Shown here: piece after piece, positions 49,956 to 58,365 of the stretch
How the letters are laid out: the number at the start of each line of letters is the position of its first letter
How positions within the stretch are numbered: position 1 is the first letter of the stretch
NCBI RefSeq assembly: GCF_029382225.1
Contig: NZ_JARLTC010000028.1
Location: 1 to 64,000 of the forward strand
DNA: 64,000 nucleotides
Origin: Spongiactinospora sp. TRM90649
GTDB taxonomy: Bacteria > Actinomycetota > Actinomycetes > Streptosporangiales > Streptosporangiaceae
Reading direction: 5' to 3'
Notes under the pieces: model-generated
The model's database searches: none
What the model saw: the letters and a program-made list of their open reading frames with translations, nothing else
What the model was told of the DNA's origin: nothing
Program-made: the position numbers and the translations under genes

Positions 49956-50480
49956 ATGAAGGCCCTCTCCCGGTTGACGGCTGTCACGGCGGCGGTAGTG
50001 CTCGCCCTGACCGGCTGCACCGGTGGCATGACCGATGACCAAAAGCGCAAGCGTGACGCATACGACGCCGCCATGAAGGCGGTGGGCGGCTTCCCGGACG
50101 AGGCGGTCAAGCAAAACCCGACAGAGCTGGCGAATGCGCGCCGCAAACTGATCGCCGACAGTGACCCGAACCGGCTCAGTTACATCTACCTGCTTTCGAT
50201 GGACGGCAAGGTCATCGCGCACTTCGTCGCCAAAGGCAAGGTCAGCAGCGCCGACTCGCAGATGCTGCCCGACTACGAGCACAAGGACCTGTGCGGCACC
50301 GGGGCCTGCTACGAGACGGTGAACGCCTCCGGCGACGACATGACCTATGGCAACCGGGAACCGGGGATCTTCTTCTTCACACCGGAGAACATGCTGGTCA
50401 CCTGGAGCGGCGACTACCTCCAGTTCGACCGGCCGATGAAGATCCGCACGCCGATCTCCCTGGTCGCCGAGGTCGGGTGA
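49956..50480 (+). CDS. Lipoprotein, hypothetical
   Basis: 174 residues from ATG 49956 behind GGAG. Signal peptide with lipobox ALTGC (VTAAVVLALTGCTGGMTDDQ). The mature domain contains YIYLLSMDGKVIAHFVAKGK and a Cys pair in KDLCGTGACYE, a pattern I associate with actinobacterial phage and plasmid lipoproteins. Probably anchored outside the membrane. Second lipoprotein of a five-gene envelope group. Confidence 0.78.
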   Translation: MKALSRLTAVTAAVVLALTGCTGGMTDDQKRKRDAYDAAMKAVGGFPDEAVKQNPTELANARRKLIADSDPNRLSYIYLLSMDGKVIAHFVAKGKVSSADSQMLPDYEHKDLCGTGACYETVNASGDDMTYGNREPGIFFFTPENMLVTWSGDYLQFDRPMKIRTPISLVAEVG

Positions 50481-50866
50481 GCGTGAAGCTCCCCATGGGG
50501 CCGATGCAGCCGTGGCAGCAGGCCACGGCTGCGGGCCTGATCACGGCATTCTTCGTGCTGGCGCTGACCCTGCCCAGCGGAATCTGGGCGTTCCTGGCCG
50601 CCATGCTCGCCCTGTTCATCGGCATCGCTCTCGGCTACGTCGGTGGTAGCGAGGCGGTACGGCACGAGGCGTCCAAGCGCTACGACCGCCTGTACGGCCT
50701 CTTCAACGAGGCGATGGAGCAGCGCGACGCGTACGCGCGTAAGGCGTACGACCTGACGGACAAGCTGGAGCGCGCCGAAGCGGATCTGCTGGCGACGGCG
50801 GCAGAAAAGACGCGGCTGAACCGTCGCCTCGAACAGCTCACGCAAGGGCCGGGGGCGCAGCCGTGA
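50477..50866 (+). CDS. Membrane protein with C-terminal coiled coil
   Basis: 129 residues from GTG 50477 (overlaps preceding TGA). Two adjacent hydrophobic helices (ATAAGLITAFFVLALTLPSG and IWAFLAAMLALFIGIALGYV) followed by ~60 residues of coiled coil (DKLERAEADLLATAAEKTRL). The topology would place the coiled coil in the cytoplasm. No family recognised. Confidence 0.72.
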   Translation: MSVKLPMGPMQPWQQATAAGLITAFFVLALTLPSGIWAFLAAMLALFIGIALGYVGGSEAVRHEASKRYDRLYGLFNEAMEQRDAYARKAYDLTDKLERAEADLLATAAEKTRLNRRLEQLTQGPGAQP

Positions 50867-51102
50867 CCAATCTGATCGTGGCTCTCGCGATCGTGATGGT
50901 CGTGGCCGATCTGGCGGCGCTCACCCTGTTCGCCGCGTGGACATGGTGCGCCCGCTCCGCCACGCGGGGCGAGTGCCGCCGGGCCGCGCGCCGGCAGCAG
51001 GCACAGCGCCAGCTCGACCGCCGGGCAGCCCCCGACCCGCGATGGGACAGGTGGCTGCGCGAGGCGGGGCTGTCGGACCCGGACCGGAAGGAATTTCGAT
51101 GA
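50863..51102 (+). CDS. Small membrane protein, hypothetical
   Basis: 79 residues from GTG 50863. One membrane helix (LIVALAIVMVVADLAALTLF), then a highly basic cytoplasmic tail (RGECRRAARRQQAQRQLDRR). Overlaps both neighbours by 4 bases. Last of the envelope group (lipoprotein, membrane, lipoprotein, two membrane proteins). Confidence 0.68.
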   Translation: MTNLIVALAIVMVVADLAALTLFAAWTWCARSATRGECRRAARRQQAQRQLDRRAAPDPRWDRWLREAGLSDPDRKEFR

Positions 51103-51650
51103 CCGACCTCCACGTGATCGGGCTGGACCCCTCCCTGACCGCCACCGGCCTGGCCAGCTCGCAGGGCTGGACCAAGGTCATCGGCCAGGCAGGCAAGAAG
51201 ACCATGTCCTACGTCGAGCGGCACGAGCGCATCGCTGCCGTCAAGACGCAGGTGGTCGCTGCCGTGCCGCAGGACGTGGTCCTGGTCGTGATGGAAGGCC
51301 CGAACTACGGCAGCACAGACGGCCATGCGTTCGATCGCGCCCATCTGTGGTGGGACCTGTACGCGGCGATCGTGTTCGGCCGGTCCATCCCGATCGCGAT
51401 CTGCCCTCCCAGCGTGCTCAAGACGTACGCCACCGGCTTGGGCGACGCTCGCAAGCGCGAGGTGATCGACGCCGTCGCCCATCATTTCCCCATCTGGCAG
51501 GCCGGACGCAACAGCAACCGAGCCGACGCCGTGATCCTCATGGCCGCTGGCCGCGACCGGCTCAGCCACCCCCTGGTGAACCTGCCCGAAACCCACCGCC
51601 GAGCGCTCGGCTCCATCGCCTGGCCGGGCGCGGTGCACGCACTCACCTGA
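51099..51650 (+). CDS. RuvC-like Holliday-junction resolvase
   Basis: 183 residues. RNase H-fold landmarks: Asp10 in VIGLDPSLTATG, Glu in VVMEGPNYGS near 66, and the C-terminal NSNRADAVILM with Asp near 151. Matches phage RuvC-like resolvases. Resolves branched DNA formed in replication or recombination of the element. ATG 51099 overlaps the preceding TGA. Confidence 0.85.
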   Translation: MTDLHVIGLDPSLTATGLASSQGWTKVIGQAGKKTMSYVERHERIAAVKTQVVAAVPQDVVLVVMEGPNYGSTDGHAFDRAHLWWDLYAAIVFGRSIPIAICPPSVLKTYATGLGDARKREVIDAVAHHFPIWQAGRNSNRADAVILMAAGRDRLSHPLVNLPETHRRALGSIAWPGAVHALT

Positions 51651-51682
51651 CCCACCCGAAGGTCCCACCCGTCCCACCCGAA
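51651..51682 (+). repeat. Three CCCACCCG motifs in a row (copy g cluster)
   Basis: CCCACCCGAA at 51651-51660, CCCACCCG at 51664-51671 and CCCACCCGAA at 51673-51682. They fill the 43-base gap between the resolvase stop and the next start, ending in AAAAGGA. Confidence 0.65.
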
Positions 51683-51693
51683 AAGGACAGCCC

Positions 51694-52143
51694 GTGTCAT
51701 CCAAACAGAACGGTTCGCCTCCCCAGGCGGTGCCACCCGAGGAGTTCGACGAAGTCGTCACCATGATCAGGAACGACCCCGGCCTGCGCGCCGACATCGA
51801 GGCCGTGATCGGGCGGACACTCGACCCGGAGACCACGACGAACCGGGAGTTGTTCAACCTCTACCGGGGAGTCCAGGCCGCCACCAACGTCACGAATGCG
51901 GTCGCCCGATACGGCCGAGCCCGCCATCAGCTCCGCCGCGCCCGAGAGGAACTGGAAGGCACCGCGAGCGCTGAGCAGGTCGTCGACGCCGCTCGTGCCC
52001 GCATCACCGAAGCGGAGAATCGCGCCGACCAGTACAAGGCCGATCGTGATCGCTGGAAGGGCGCCTATGAGGCGCTGACATCCGGCAGGTCGGCGGGCCC
52101 GCTCTCCAAGCCGGTCATCCGGGGGGAGGTGAGCGAGCAGTGA
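51694..52143 (+). CDS. Hypothetical coiled-coil protein
   Basis: 149 residues from GTG 51694 behind AAAAGGA. C-terminal half is a coiled coil (HQLRRAREELEGTASAEQVV, ARARITEAENRADQYKADRD). N-terminus has FDEVVTMIRNDPGLRADIEA. No family recognised. GTGA overlap with the next gene suggests the two proteins work together. Confidence 0.7.
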   Translation: MSSKQNGSPPQAVPPEEFDEVVTMIRNDPGLRADIEAVIGRTLDPETTTNRELFNLYRGVQAATNVTNAVARYGRARHQLRRAREELEGTASAEQVVDAARARITEAENRADQYKADRDRWKGAYEALTSGRSAGPLSKPVIRGEVSEQ

Positions 52144-52949
52144 CCGCCCTTCAGGTGTTCGAGCCCCACGGCGTGACCGACCAGTTCGCCACCTACCGGA
52201 TACGGCTACGCATCATCGACCGCATCGTGGGCGGCATCCCCAGCAGCAAGAGCGTCATCAAGGGGTGGCTCAAGGCCCGCATGCAGCTCGGCGACGCCGA
52301 GCTTCAGCACCTGGTGGACGAGACCCTCATGGCGCGGTTCGCCGACCGCCAGCCCGGCCCGGACGAGCTGGCCGAAGCAATTATGCAGACCGAGGCCGCA
52401 CCGTCGATCAACGGCTTCAAGCGCATCGTCACCTCCGGCGAACTGGCGGTGGAGGGCCGCATCATCAAAGCGATGATCAAGGAGGCCACCAACTCGGCCT
52501 ACCCCGGCCTGGAATGGGACGGCAAGCCGCCGCCGAAGAAGCCCAGAGACGGCAGCACGCCACGCAGGCGGCTGGATCGCCCCAGCGACACCGGGCTGCC
52601 ATTGCCCAGCGGGTTCCCCAAGGGAGCGCAGAACACCCTGGTCGAACGGGTCTTCGTCGAGGAGATCCTGGTCGGCCTGGGTGTGCGGGATCCCCAGGAC
52701 ATCGGTGGCCGGGTGCTCACCGAGGAGCGCATCAAGCGGGTCATGACGCCCCAGGGCAAAGTCAGCGCCATCGCCCGCGTCGAGGTAGTGCTTGAGCCCA
52801 CCATCGAGTTCACGTTGAGGGTGCGCGACGACTTCCTGCCTTGGACGGCATGGGGTCGCATCTGGCAGGCGGCCGAGCAGATCGGCCTCGGATCGGATCG
52901 CGCCCGCGGCGACGGCCGGTTCGAGCTGATGACGTTCGACCGCTGCTGA
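52140..52949 (+). CDS. Conserved phage-type hypothetical protein
   Basis: 269 residues from GTG 52140. Opening RIRLRIIDRIVGGIPSSKSV, then VIKGWLKARMQL; middle linker rich in Pro and Arg; C-terminal half EFTLRVRDDFLPWTAWGRIW then AAEQIGLGSDRARGDGRFEL. The last pattern recurs in actinophage proteins near replication genes; its role is unknown, possibly nucleic-acid binding. Confidence 0.7.
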   Translation: MTALQVFEPHGVTDQFATYRIRLRIIDRIVGGIPSSKSVIKGWLKARMQLGDAELQHLVDETLMARFADRQPGPDELAEAIMQTEAAPSINGFKRIVTSGELAVEGRIIKAMIKEATNSAYPGLEWDGKPPPKKPRDGSTPRRRLDRPSDTGLPLPSGFPKGAQNTLVERVFVEEILVGLGVRDPQDIGGRVLTEERIKRVMTPQGKVSAIARVEVVLEPTIEFTLRVRDDFLPWTAWGRIWQAAEQIGLGSDRARGDGRFELMTFDRC

Positions 52950-53243
52950 GGTGCCCGATGGCGGTTCCCGCGACGCCGTGCACCAGATACGGCTAGCCAC
53001 TCCAGAACGACTCGCCTTGCCTTCGCCGCTTCTGCCCATGCCAGCTCCGAGCCACGACGACTTCCCGTTTCGGGCCGTCCCAACCTCGCGCCCTGCTGCC
53101 CCTCACCGACAAGCCTTTCCGGGCCGGACTCCCGCCCTGCCGGGCCGTGACGACCAGTCAAGCCCAGTCCCACCTCGCTACGCCAATCCCGGCTGCGCCA
53201 TCGACCGCGACGGCGCAGCCCGAACCACTCGAACGGAGGATTC
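52950..53243. other. 294-base stretch without a convincing gene
   Basis: Directly after the stop at 52,949 the sequence becomes pyrimidine-rich with irregular CCTTGCC/TTCGCC and GGGCCG elements. One open frame (52951-53268) has atypical codon use and no ribosome site. A structured RNA, a recombination remnant or simple spacer are all possible; no promoter is clear. Confidence 0.5.
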
Positions 53244-53660
53244 ATGGGGCGACGCCCTACCGATCTGACGGACTACTTGATCGCCCGAACCGGCAGCACC
53301 GATTTTGACGCGATCGCGCGGCGGCTTGGTGTCACCCGGCGCACGGTCGAACGATACGAGGCACTGCGGCGGCGACAGGAAGGGCTGCCGTCCTATGCAG
53401 AGCGGGTGGCGAGGCGGCGAGCGGCCATCGAGGCCCGGCTGCTGCGCCAGCTCGCTCTCGCCCGCCAGCCCTGGGGACTCTGGAAGATCGTCCGCGCGGA
53501 TGCCGGAGCCTACAACTGCTATGGCACCTACCGCCGCGCCCTGGAGCGGCTGGAAGCGCGCGGCCTGGTGCGCCGCGTGCACGAGAGGTTGAACGGCGGG
53601 ACCACAGTGACCCGCTGGACCCTCACCGACCCGCCCGTCAACTCCGAAAGGACTCCCTGA
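53244..53660 (+). CDS. HTH-containing regulator, hypothetical
   Basis: 138 residues. N-terminal helix-turn-helix DFDAIARRLGVTRRTVERYE at ~20-40; the C-terminal ~70 residues resemble a second winged helix (TYRRALERLEARGLVRRVHE, then TVTRWTLTD). GGAGG precedes ATG 53244. A DNA-binding role is likely; the target is unknown. Confidence 0.72.
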   Translation: MGRRPTDLTDYLIARTGSTDFDAIARRLGVTRRTVERYEALRRRQEGLPSYAERVARRRAAIEARLLRQLALARQPWGLWKIVRADAGAYNCYGTYRRALERLEARGLVRRVHERLNGGTTVTRWTLTDPPVNSERTP

Positions 53661-53665
53661 TCACC

Positions 53666-53938
53666 GTGACCATCGCCCTGCCCGCCCTGCTCGGCGTAGG
53701 CCTCATGTGGGCCCTGCTGGGCGCCACCACCGCCGTTGCCTTATGGCCGCGAACCGTGGCCTACCGGACCGGCCGCAGCCTACCGGCGGCCGTGCTGTGC
53801 GCCTGGGAGCGCGCGGGAGGCGCGACGCTGCTCGCCGTGCTGGCGCTGCGCATGATCGTAAGCCTCTGCTGGGGTGCGGCATGGCCCATCACGATCTTCT
53901 ATCTGGCCGACAAGAGCAGGCGCAGCAGGCGCACGTGA
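53666..53938 (+). CDS. Small membrane protein, hypothetical
   Basis: 90 residues from GTG 53666. Two or three hydrophobic helices (LLGVGLMWALLGATTAVALW, TLLAVLALRMIVSLCWGAAW) and a basic C-terminus (DKSRRSRRT). No family recognised; AAAGGA is ~12 bases upstream. Confidence 0.62.
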   Translation: MTIALPALLGVGLMWALLGATTAVALWPRTVAYRTGRSLPAAVLCAWERAGGATLLAVLALRMIVSLCWGAAWPITIFYLADKSRRSRRT

Positions 53939-53970
53939 TTTCCGTCCCACCTCATCGAAGGAGAGCAGCC

Positions 53971-54195
53971 ATGACCAAGCACGCTGACGTAAGCACTCAC
54001 GCTTATGTCACGGTCGCCGAGTTCGCCGAACGGTTCGGCCTGTCGAAGATGACCGTCTACCGGGCGGTGCAGTCGGGGGACGTCCCGGCCATCCGGATCG
54101 GGCGGTCCTACCGGATCGCGAAGGCGGTCGTCGAGGAATTCGACCGCCGAGCGGGGGCGACGCCGCCCCGAGCCCCCATCCAGTCGGCGGCGTGA
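53971..54195 (+). CDS. Excisionase-family wHTH DNA-binding protein
   Basis: 74 residues. YVTVAEFAERFGLSKMTVYR at ~12-31, then GDVPAIRIGRSYRIAKAVVE: the complete excisionase (SinR/MerR-like) motif. AAGGAG is 9 bases before ATG 53971. GTAAGC site 8 overlaps codons 7-12, so the protein might bind its own gene. GTGA overlap with the next gene. Confidence 0.82.
   Translation: MTKHADVSTHAYVTVAEFAERFGLSKMTVYRAVQSGDVPAIRIGRSYRIAKAVVEEFDRRAGATPPRAPIQSAA
53989..54006. repeat. GTAAGC-N6-GCTTAC family site 8
   Basis: GTAAGC-actcac-GCTTAT, one mismatch, inside the first codons of the excisionase-family gene. Confidence 0.7.
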
Positions 54196-54641
54196 ACGCC
54201 ACCGTCAGCGCGATGGCCGACTGGATCCGCCCCTGGTACCCATCCGGGCCCATCGGTCATCTCCATCCCGACTGTGCGCACTTGCTCGGTGCCGAAGCCG
54301 AGCCAGCCCAGGGGGCGGGCTGGCTAGACCCCCGGCGAGGGCTCGTATGCCGCCCCTGCCTTGAACGGTACGACGCCGCGCTGTACCGCACCGTCTTCTC
54401 CCCGCCCTCCTGGGACGCCGTCTGCGAGAACTGCGGCGAATCCATGAACGGCGAGCAGGAGGACGAGCCACACGCCGAGGAGCCACAGCACTGGTTCGCC
54501 GAGGCCCCACGGCCCCGCACCGAGGCGGACGCCGTGGACTGGGCCGCCGACCACCGGTGCGTGCCCATCGTGGAGATCGTCCCGCCCGGCCTGCGGGCCA
54601 GGCCCGTGCACACCATCCACCCGATCGGAGATCTGCTGTGA
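54192..54641 (+). CDS. Hypothetical protein with cysteine pairs
   Basis: 149 residues from GTG 54192. GHLHPDCAHLL, LVCRPCLERYDAALYR and AVCENCGESMNG give potential zinc ligands. The acidic centre (EQEDEPHAEEPQ) separates them from the C-terminus. GTGA overlap with the sliding-clamp gene. Family not recognised. Confidence 0.68.
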   Translation: MNATVSAMADWIRPWYPSGPIGHLHPDCAHLLGAEAEPAQGAGWLDPRRGLVCRPCLERYDAALYRTVFSPPSWDAVCENCGESMNGEQEDEPHAEEPQHWFAEAPRPRTEADAVDWAADHRCVPIVEIVPPGLRARPVHTIHPIGDLL

Positions 54642-55807
54642 AACTGACCGTTCCCACGAAGGGCCTGGCCGATGGCATCGCCTTCGCCGCCCGCGCCATC
54701 CCCAAGCGCTCGCCGGTGCCCGTGTTGTCCGGCATCGCCTTGCGCGCCACCGGTGGCCGGCTCGCCGCCGAGGCGTACGACTACGAGATCTCGATGCGCT
54801 GCGAAGTGCAGGCCCATGTGGCCGACGAAGGCTCGGTGCTGGTGCCCGGCCGGGTGCTGGCCGAGATCTGCGCCAAACTGCCCGGCGACGAAGTGGTGAT
54901 CAGTACCGACGCGACGATGGCGGAGCTGACCTGTGGCCGGGTCGCCGTCCGGCTGCCGCTGATGCCGCTGGAGGACTTCCCCGACCTTCCTGAGACGCCA
55001 CCCCTGCTCGGCACCATCGAGAGCGAGGCCTTCACACAGGCCCTCGCCCAGATAGCCCCGGCGACGTCCAAGGACGACGCGCTGCCGATGCTCACCGGCA
55101 TGCTCATCGACCTGGAGAAGGACCGGATGACGTTGGCGGCGACCGACCGCTACCGGCTCGCCCGGCGTGAGATCACCCGCCCGGTCTGGACGCCCGCCTG
55201 CGACGCGACGGGGGCACTGCTCGTCCCGGCCCGGCGGCTGCGCGAGGAGGTCAAGCGCATGCCGTCCGGTGTGCTGGAAATCGGTCACGACCCAGCGGCG
55301 GCCGGGCTGGTGTCGGTGAGCGTGGAGGCGCCCATCGGGCAGCGCATACTGACTTCGCGCCTGATGGAGGAGCAGTTCATCGACTACAAGGCTCACTTCG
55401 AGAAGTTCGGCGCCACCGCGACCAGGTGGGCCGCCTTCGAGGTCAGGCCGGTGATCGACGCCGTCAGGCGGGTCGGCCTGGTGGCGGGGGAGAAGTCACC
55501 GGTCCGCCTGTCGTTCACCGAGGAGACGGTGATGGTCAGCGCGGGCCACCACAGCGAGGGGGCCGCCGACGAACTGGTGGACGCCCAACTGGAGGGCGAG
55601 CCGATCACCGTCACCTACCAGCCGGACCACCTGCTGGTGGCGCTCCAGGCCGCCGCCGCCGAGAAGTACCGCCCCGGATCGGCTCGCGTGCGGCTCGGCA
55701 TGGCGGCGCCCGCCAAGCCGACTCTGCTGCTCGGCGACGTGCGCACGCAGGAAGACGAGCCCGCCTACCGATGCATCGTCATGCCGCTCAGGATGGGCGA
55801 CGAATGA
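54638..55807 (+). CDS. dnaN: DNA polymerase III beta-subunit-like sliding clamp
   Basis: 389 residues from GTG 54638, close to chromosomal DnaN length. Three clamp domains are recognisable: domain 1 GIAFAARAIPKRSPVPVLSG, domain 2 LPMLTGMLIDLEKDRMTLAA with TDRYRLARREI, and a C-terminal region ending YRCIVMPLRMGD (canonical clamps end ...MPMR/L). It encircles DNA and tethers polymerase. An element-encoded clamp suggests independent replication, perhaps with host polymerase. Starts in a GTGA overlap. Confidence 0.9.
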   Translation: MKLTVPTKGLADGIAFAARAIPKRSPVPVLSGIALRATGGRLAAEAYDYEISMRCEVQAHVADEGSVLVPGRVLAEICAKLPGDEVVISTDATMAELTCGRVAVRLPLMPLEDFPDLPETPPLLGTIESEAFTQALAQIAPATSKDDALPMLTGMLIDLEKDRMTLAATDRYRLARREITRPVWTPACDATGALLVPARRLREEVKRMPSGVLEIGHDPAAAGLVSVSVEAPIGQRILTSRLMEEQFIDYKAHFEKFGATATRWAAFEVRPVIDAVRRVGLVAGEKSPVRLSFTEETVMVSAGHHSEGAADELVDAQLEGEPITVTYQPDHLLVALQAAAAEKYRPGSARVRLGMAAPAKPTLLLGDVRTQEDEPAYRCIVMPLRMGDE

Positions 55808-56022
55808 CCGCCCGCGACCCCGCCAGCCGTCACGTCGGCCGCTGCCCGGCCTGCACGAAGGTGCGGTATCCCAGCCGCCGCGCCGCTCGCGCCGCAGCGC
55901 GCCGGTTGTACCCGGGCACGAACATGCGCGCCTACCCCTGCGGCGGCTACTGGCATCTCGCCCGCAACACGCCGTGGCGCATCCACGGCGTCGCCGCCTA
56001 CGCCATCACGACCAGGAGCTGA
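55804..56022 (+). CDS. Hypothetical small basic Zn-binding-like protein
   Basis: 72 residues. CPACTKVRYPSRRAARAAAR, then MRAYPCGGYWHLARNTPW: cysteine and histidine positions plus the CGGYWHL segment are typical of small actinobacterial proteins of unknown function. Basic, so possibly nucleic-acid binding. Overlaps the clamp stop by 4 bases. Confidence 0.7.
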   Translation: MTARDPASRHVGRCPACTKVRYPSRRAARAAARRLYPGTNMRAYPCGGYWHLARNTPWRIHGVAAYAITTRS

Positions 56023-56025
56023 CCC

Positions 56026-56745
56026 ATGAAGAACAGGATCTGGTACGACACGGAGTTCCTCGACACCGGCCGGGCGATCCATCTGATCTCCATCGGCCTG
56101 GTGTGCGAGGACGGCCGCGAATACTACGCGGTCAACGCCGACGCGCCCTGGAACGCCATCGCCCAGCACCACTGGCTGCCTGACAACGTGGTGTCCCAGT
56201 TGCCCCTGGCCGGGCCGATCGGCCGAGCCGCCTTCACCGGGTGGGCCTCCTTTCAGATCGACCGAAAGAACAGCGCCGTCAAGCCGCGCCAGGTGATCGC
56301 CAACGAGACGCGCGACCTCATCCTGGCGACCCCCAGGCCGCGTCTGTGGGCCAACTACAGCGCCCATGACCATGTAGCGCTGACCCAGCTCTGGGGCCCG
56401 CTCACCAGCGCGCCGCAGGGCATCCCGTGGCGCACGAACGATCTTCAGCAGGAGATCGAGCGGTTGGAGGCGGCGGGCCTGCTGGACCGGGCGAGCCTTC
56501 CCCGCCAGCGCGAGGGAGAACACCATGCCTTGGCGGACGCCCGGCACAACCGCGAGGTGCATCTGTACCTCGATCGGTTCGACGCGCTGGCCGCATGGCA
56601 GCACGCCACCCTGCGGCTCGTCGAGCGGATCGTGGGCGATCAGACGGCGCTGGATGCGGACGCCACCACGCAGATACGGGCCGCCCTGTTCACCGCCTCG
56701 CCGGACTTCGGCCACGAGGCGGATCGGGAGGCCGACCATGGCTGA
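56026..56745 (+). CDS. 3'-5' exoribonuclease, Rv2179c-like (DEDDh)
   Basis: 239 residues. RIWYDTEFLDTGRAIHLISI gives the first acidic pair (YDTEF), NYSAHDHVALTQL the second Asp, and HHALADARHN the His/Asp pair. This fits the Rv2179c-type RNase T-like family of actinobacteria, which includes phage members. Possible roles are RNA turnover after infection or trimming of primers. Three bases separate it from the previous gene. Confidence 0.82.
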   Translation: MKNRIWYDTEFLDTGRAIHLISIGLVCEDGREYYAVNADAPWNAIAQHHWLPDNVVSQLPLAGPIGRAAFTGWASFQIDRKNSAVKPRQVIANETRDLILATPRPRLWANYSAHDHVALTQLWGPLTSAPQGIPWRTNDLQQEIERLEAAGLLDRASLPRQREGEHHALADARHNREVHLYLDRFDALAAWQHATLRLVERIVGDQTALDADATTQIRAALFTASPDFGHEADREADHG

Positions 56746-57208
56746 GCGCTATCGCGTGCTCGTCACTGGCAGCCGAACGTGGCGCGATGAGACCGCCGTG
56801 CGCGAGGCCATCGCGTCGGTCGTCGCGGCGCGCGGCCCGCAGCATGTCACCATCGTGCACGGTCACTGTCCCACGGGGGCCGACGCGATGGCCGATCGCA
56901 TCGCCATCGCATGGGGCGGCGGGCTGATCATCGAGCGTCACGCAGCCGATTGGGACGCTCCCTGCGTTCCGGCCTGTCGTCCCGGCCACCGGCGTACCCG
57001 CTCCGATGGCAGCACCTGGTGCCCGGCCGCCGGGATCTACCGCGACACCGCGATGACCCAGACCGGCATCGGCGAGGTGCTGGCCTTCATCGACCCGTGC
57101 GCGAAGCCGCGCTGCCGAACGTCCGGGCCGCACGGCTCGCATGGCGCAAGTTATACCGCTGACCTGGCACAGCGAATGGGCATACCGGTGCGGCGGTGGC
57201 CACGATGA
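56738..57208 (+). CDS. SLOG-superfamily DUF2493/YspA-like protein
   Basis: 156 residues. YRVLVTGSRTWRDETAVREA and HVTIVHGHCPTGADAMADRI are the nucleotide-binding strands of this DprA/LOG-like Rossmann family. A cysteine-containing tail (IDPCAKPRCRTSGPHGSHGA) follows. SLOG proteins sense or process nucleotides, and some act in defence or counter-defence. Overlaps the exoribonuclease gene by 8 bases and the next ATG by 4. Confidence 0.82.
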   Translation: MAERYRVLVTGSRTWRDETAVREAIASVVAARGPQHVTIVHGHCPTGADAMADRIAIAWGGGLIIERHAADWDAPCVPACRPGHRRTRSDGSTWCPAAGIYRDTAMTQTGIGEVLAFIDPCAKPRCRTSGPHGSHGASYTADLAQRMGIPVRRWPR

Positions 57209-58365
57209 GCGCCAAGGACGTCAGGAAGCTCATCAAGGAGGCGCGCGATCTCAAGCTGATCTGCGAGGAGATGGGCGATCGCTGGAAGATCACCAATCCC
57301 GTCACCGGCTTCTTCCGCTACATCCCCGGACGGGCGATCGGCCGGGGGCTGGCCAACGCCAAGACGACCATCCGTCACGTCAAAGAAGGCGGGGTCGACG
57401 CCCCGGCGCCCATGCGCGCAGCGGTCGGCGATCCCACCCAGCGCGAGCAGCAGGTCGGCATCGAGGGGCACAGCGTGGCCACGCTGCTGCTGCGCTACCT
57501 GGAAGGCGGCGGCCACGCCGACGTGCGCGGCGGGCTGCTGCACCTGACCGGCCCGCCGGAACTGGAACCGATGGCCGCCGTTCTGCTCACCCACGAGGCC
57601 GAGGTGACCGCCCTGGTCATGACCGCCCGGCGTGTGCCCGCGCCGCCCGAACTCGCCCCACCCGTCACCCCACCCGAGACGACGCCAGCATCATCCCTGG
57701 AGGCCCCCGTGCCGCGCATCCGCGACGCCGCTCACGTTCAGGCACGCCCTGACATCGCCGCCGACGCACGCACCCTGTACGAACTGCTGCGTGAGCAGGC
57801 CCGTGAGCAAGGTGACGAACCGGGCGCCAACGCCGGCGTCATGGGCGTGCTCTGGGAAGGCGCGATGTCCTCCCTGATGCGGGCGGTGGCCCCCGAGTGG
57901 GACGACTACCACCGCCAGCAGGTCAGCCTCTACCTGGAACAGAGCGGCCACACCCGCTGCCAATCACGCAACAGCCGCCCTCCGATCTGGTGGCTGGCCG
58001 AGACGTGGAATGACGGAGGACTCACCATCAGCCGACGTGGCGATAGAAAGAAGCCCGCCCCCACCCCTGCGGCGCTGGCCCGCCAGGCGGCTCCGCCAGC
58101 CCCACCGCCCGCACCTGCGACCGCCGTCGTGAACGGCGCAGGCGGCCCAGGTAACGCGCTGAACCTGCTCAAGGCCGTCGAGCAGCGCATCAGCGACGCC
58201 GAGCGGCGGGCGAAGACCGCCGAAGCCGAGCGCGCCGACGCCATCGGCGAGCGCGACCAGGCGCTCGCGCTGCTCGCCGACGCCATCGAGGAACGCGACG
58301 CGGCCAAAGCCGAACTGTCCGCGATCAACACCTTGTTCACGTCCATCACCGGAGGCACGACATGA
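57205..58365 (+). CDS. Hypothetical protein with HicA-like N-terminus and C-terminal coiled coil
   Basis: 386 residues from ATG 57205. The first ~55 residues (AKDVRKLIKEARDLKLICEE, RWKITNPVTGFFRYIPGR) resemble HicA/YcfA-like double-stranded RNA-binding folds but lack a clear catalytic His. Next are Pro-rich linkers, a middle domain (WEGAMSSLMRAVAPEWDDYH) and a C-terminal coiled coil (ERRAKTAEAERADAIGERDQ). Possibly a scaffold. Not a free-standing toxin, since no antitoxin is adjacent. Confidence 0.6.
   Translation: MSAKDVRKLIKEARDLKLICEEMGDRWKITNPVTGFFRYIPGRAIGRGLANAKTTIRHVKEGGVDAPAPMRAAVGDPTQREQQVGIEGHSVATLLLRYLEGGGHADVRGGLLHLTGPPELEPMAAVLLTHEAEVTALVMTARRVPAPPELAPPVTPPETTPASSLEAPVPRIRDAAHVQARPDIAADARTLYELLREQAREQGDEPGANAGVMGVLWEGAMSSLMRAVAPEWDDYHRQQVSLYLEQSGHTRCQSRNSRPPIWWLAETWNDGGLTISRRGDRKKPAPTPAALARQAAPPAPPPAPATAVVNGAGGPGNALNLLKAVEQRISDAERRAKTAEAERADAIGERDQALALLADAIEERDAAKAELSAINTLFTSITGGTT

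Noticed and set aside
52951-53268. 105-codon open frame
   Set aside because: No ribosome site, Pro/Ser-rich atypical codon use, and it overlaps the clear start of the 53244 gene.
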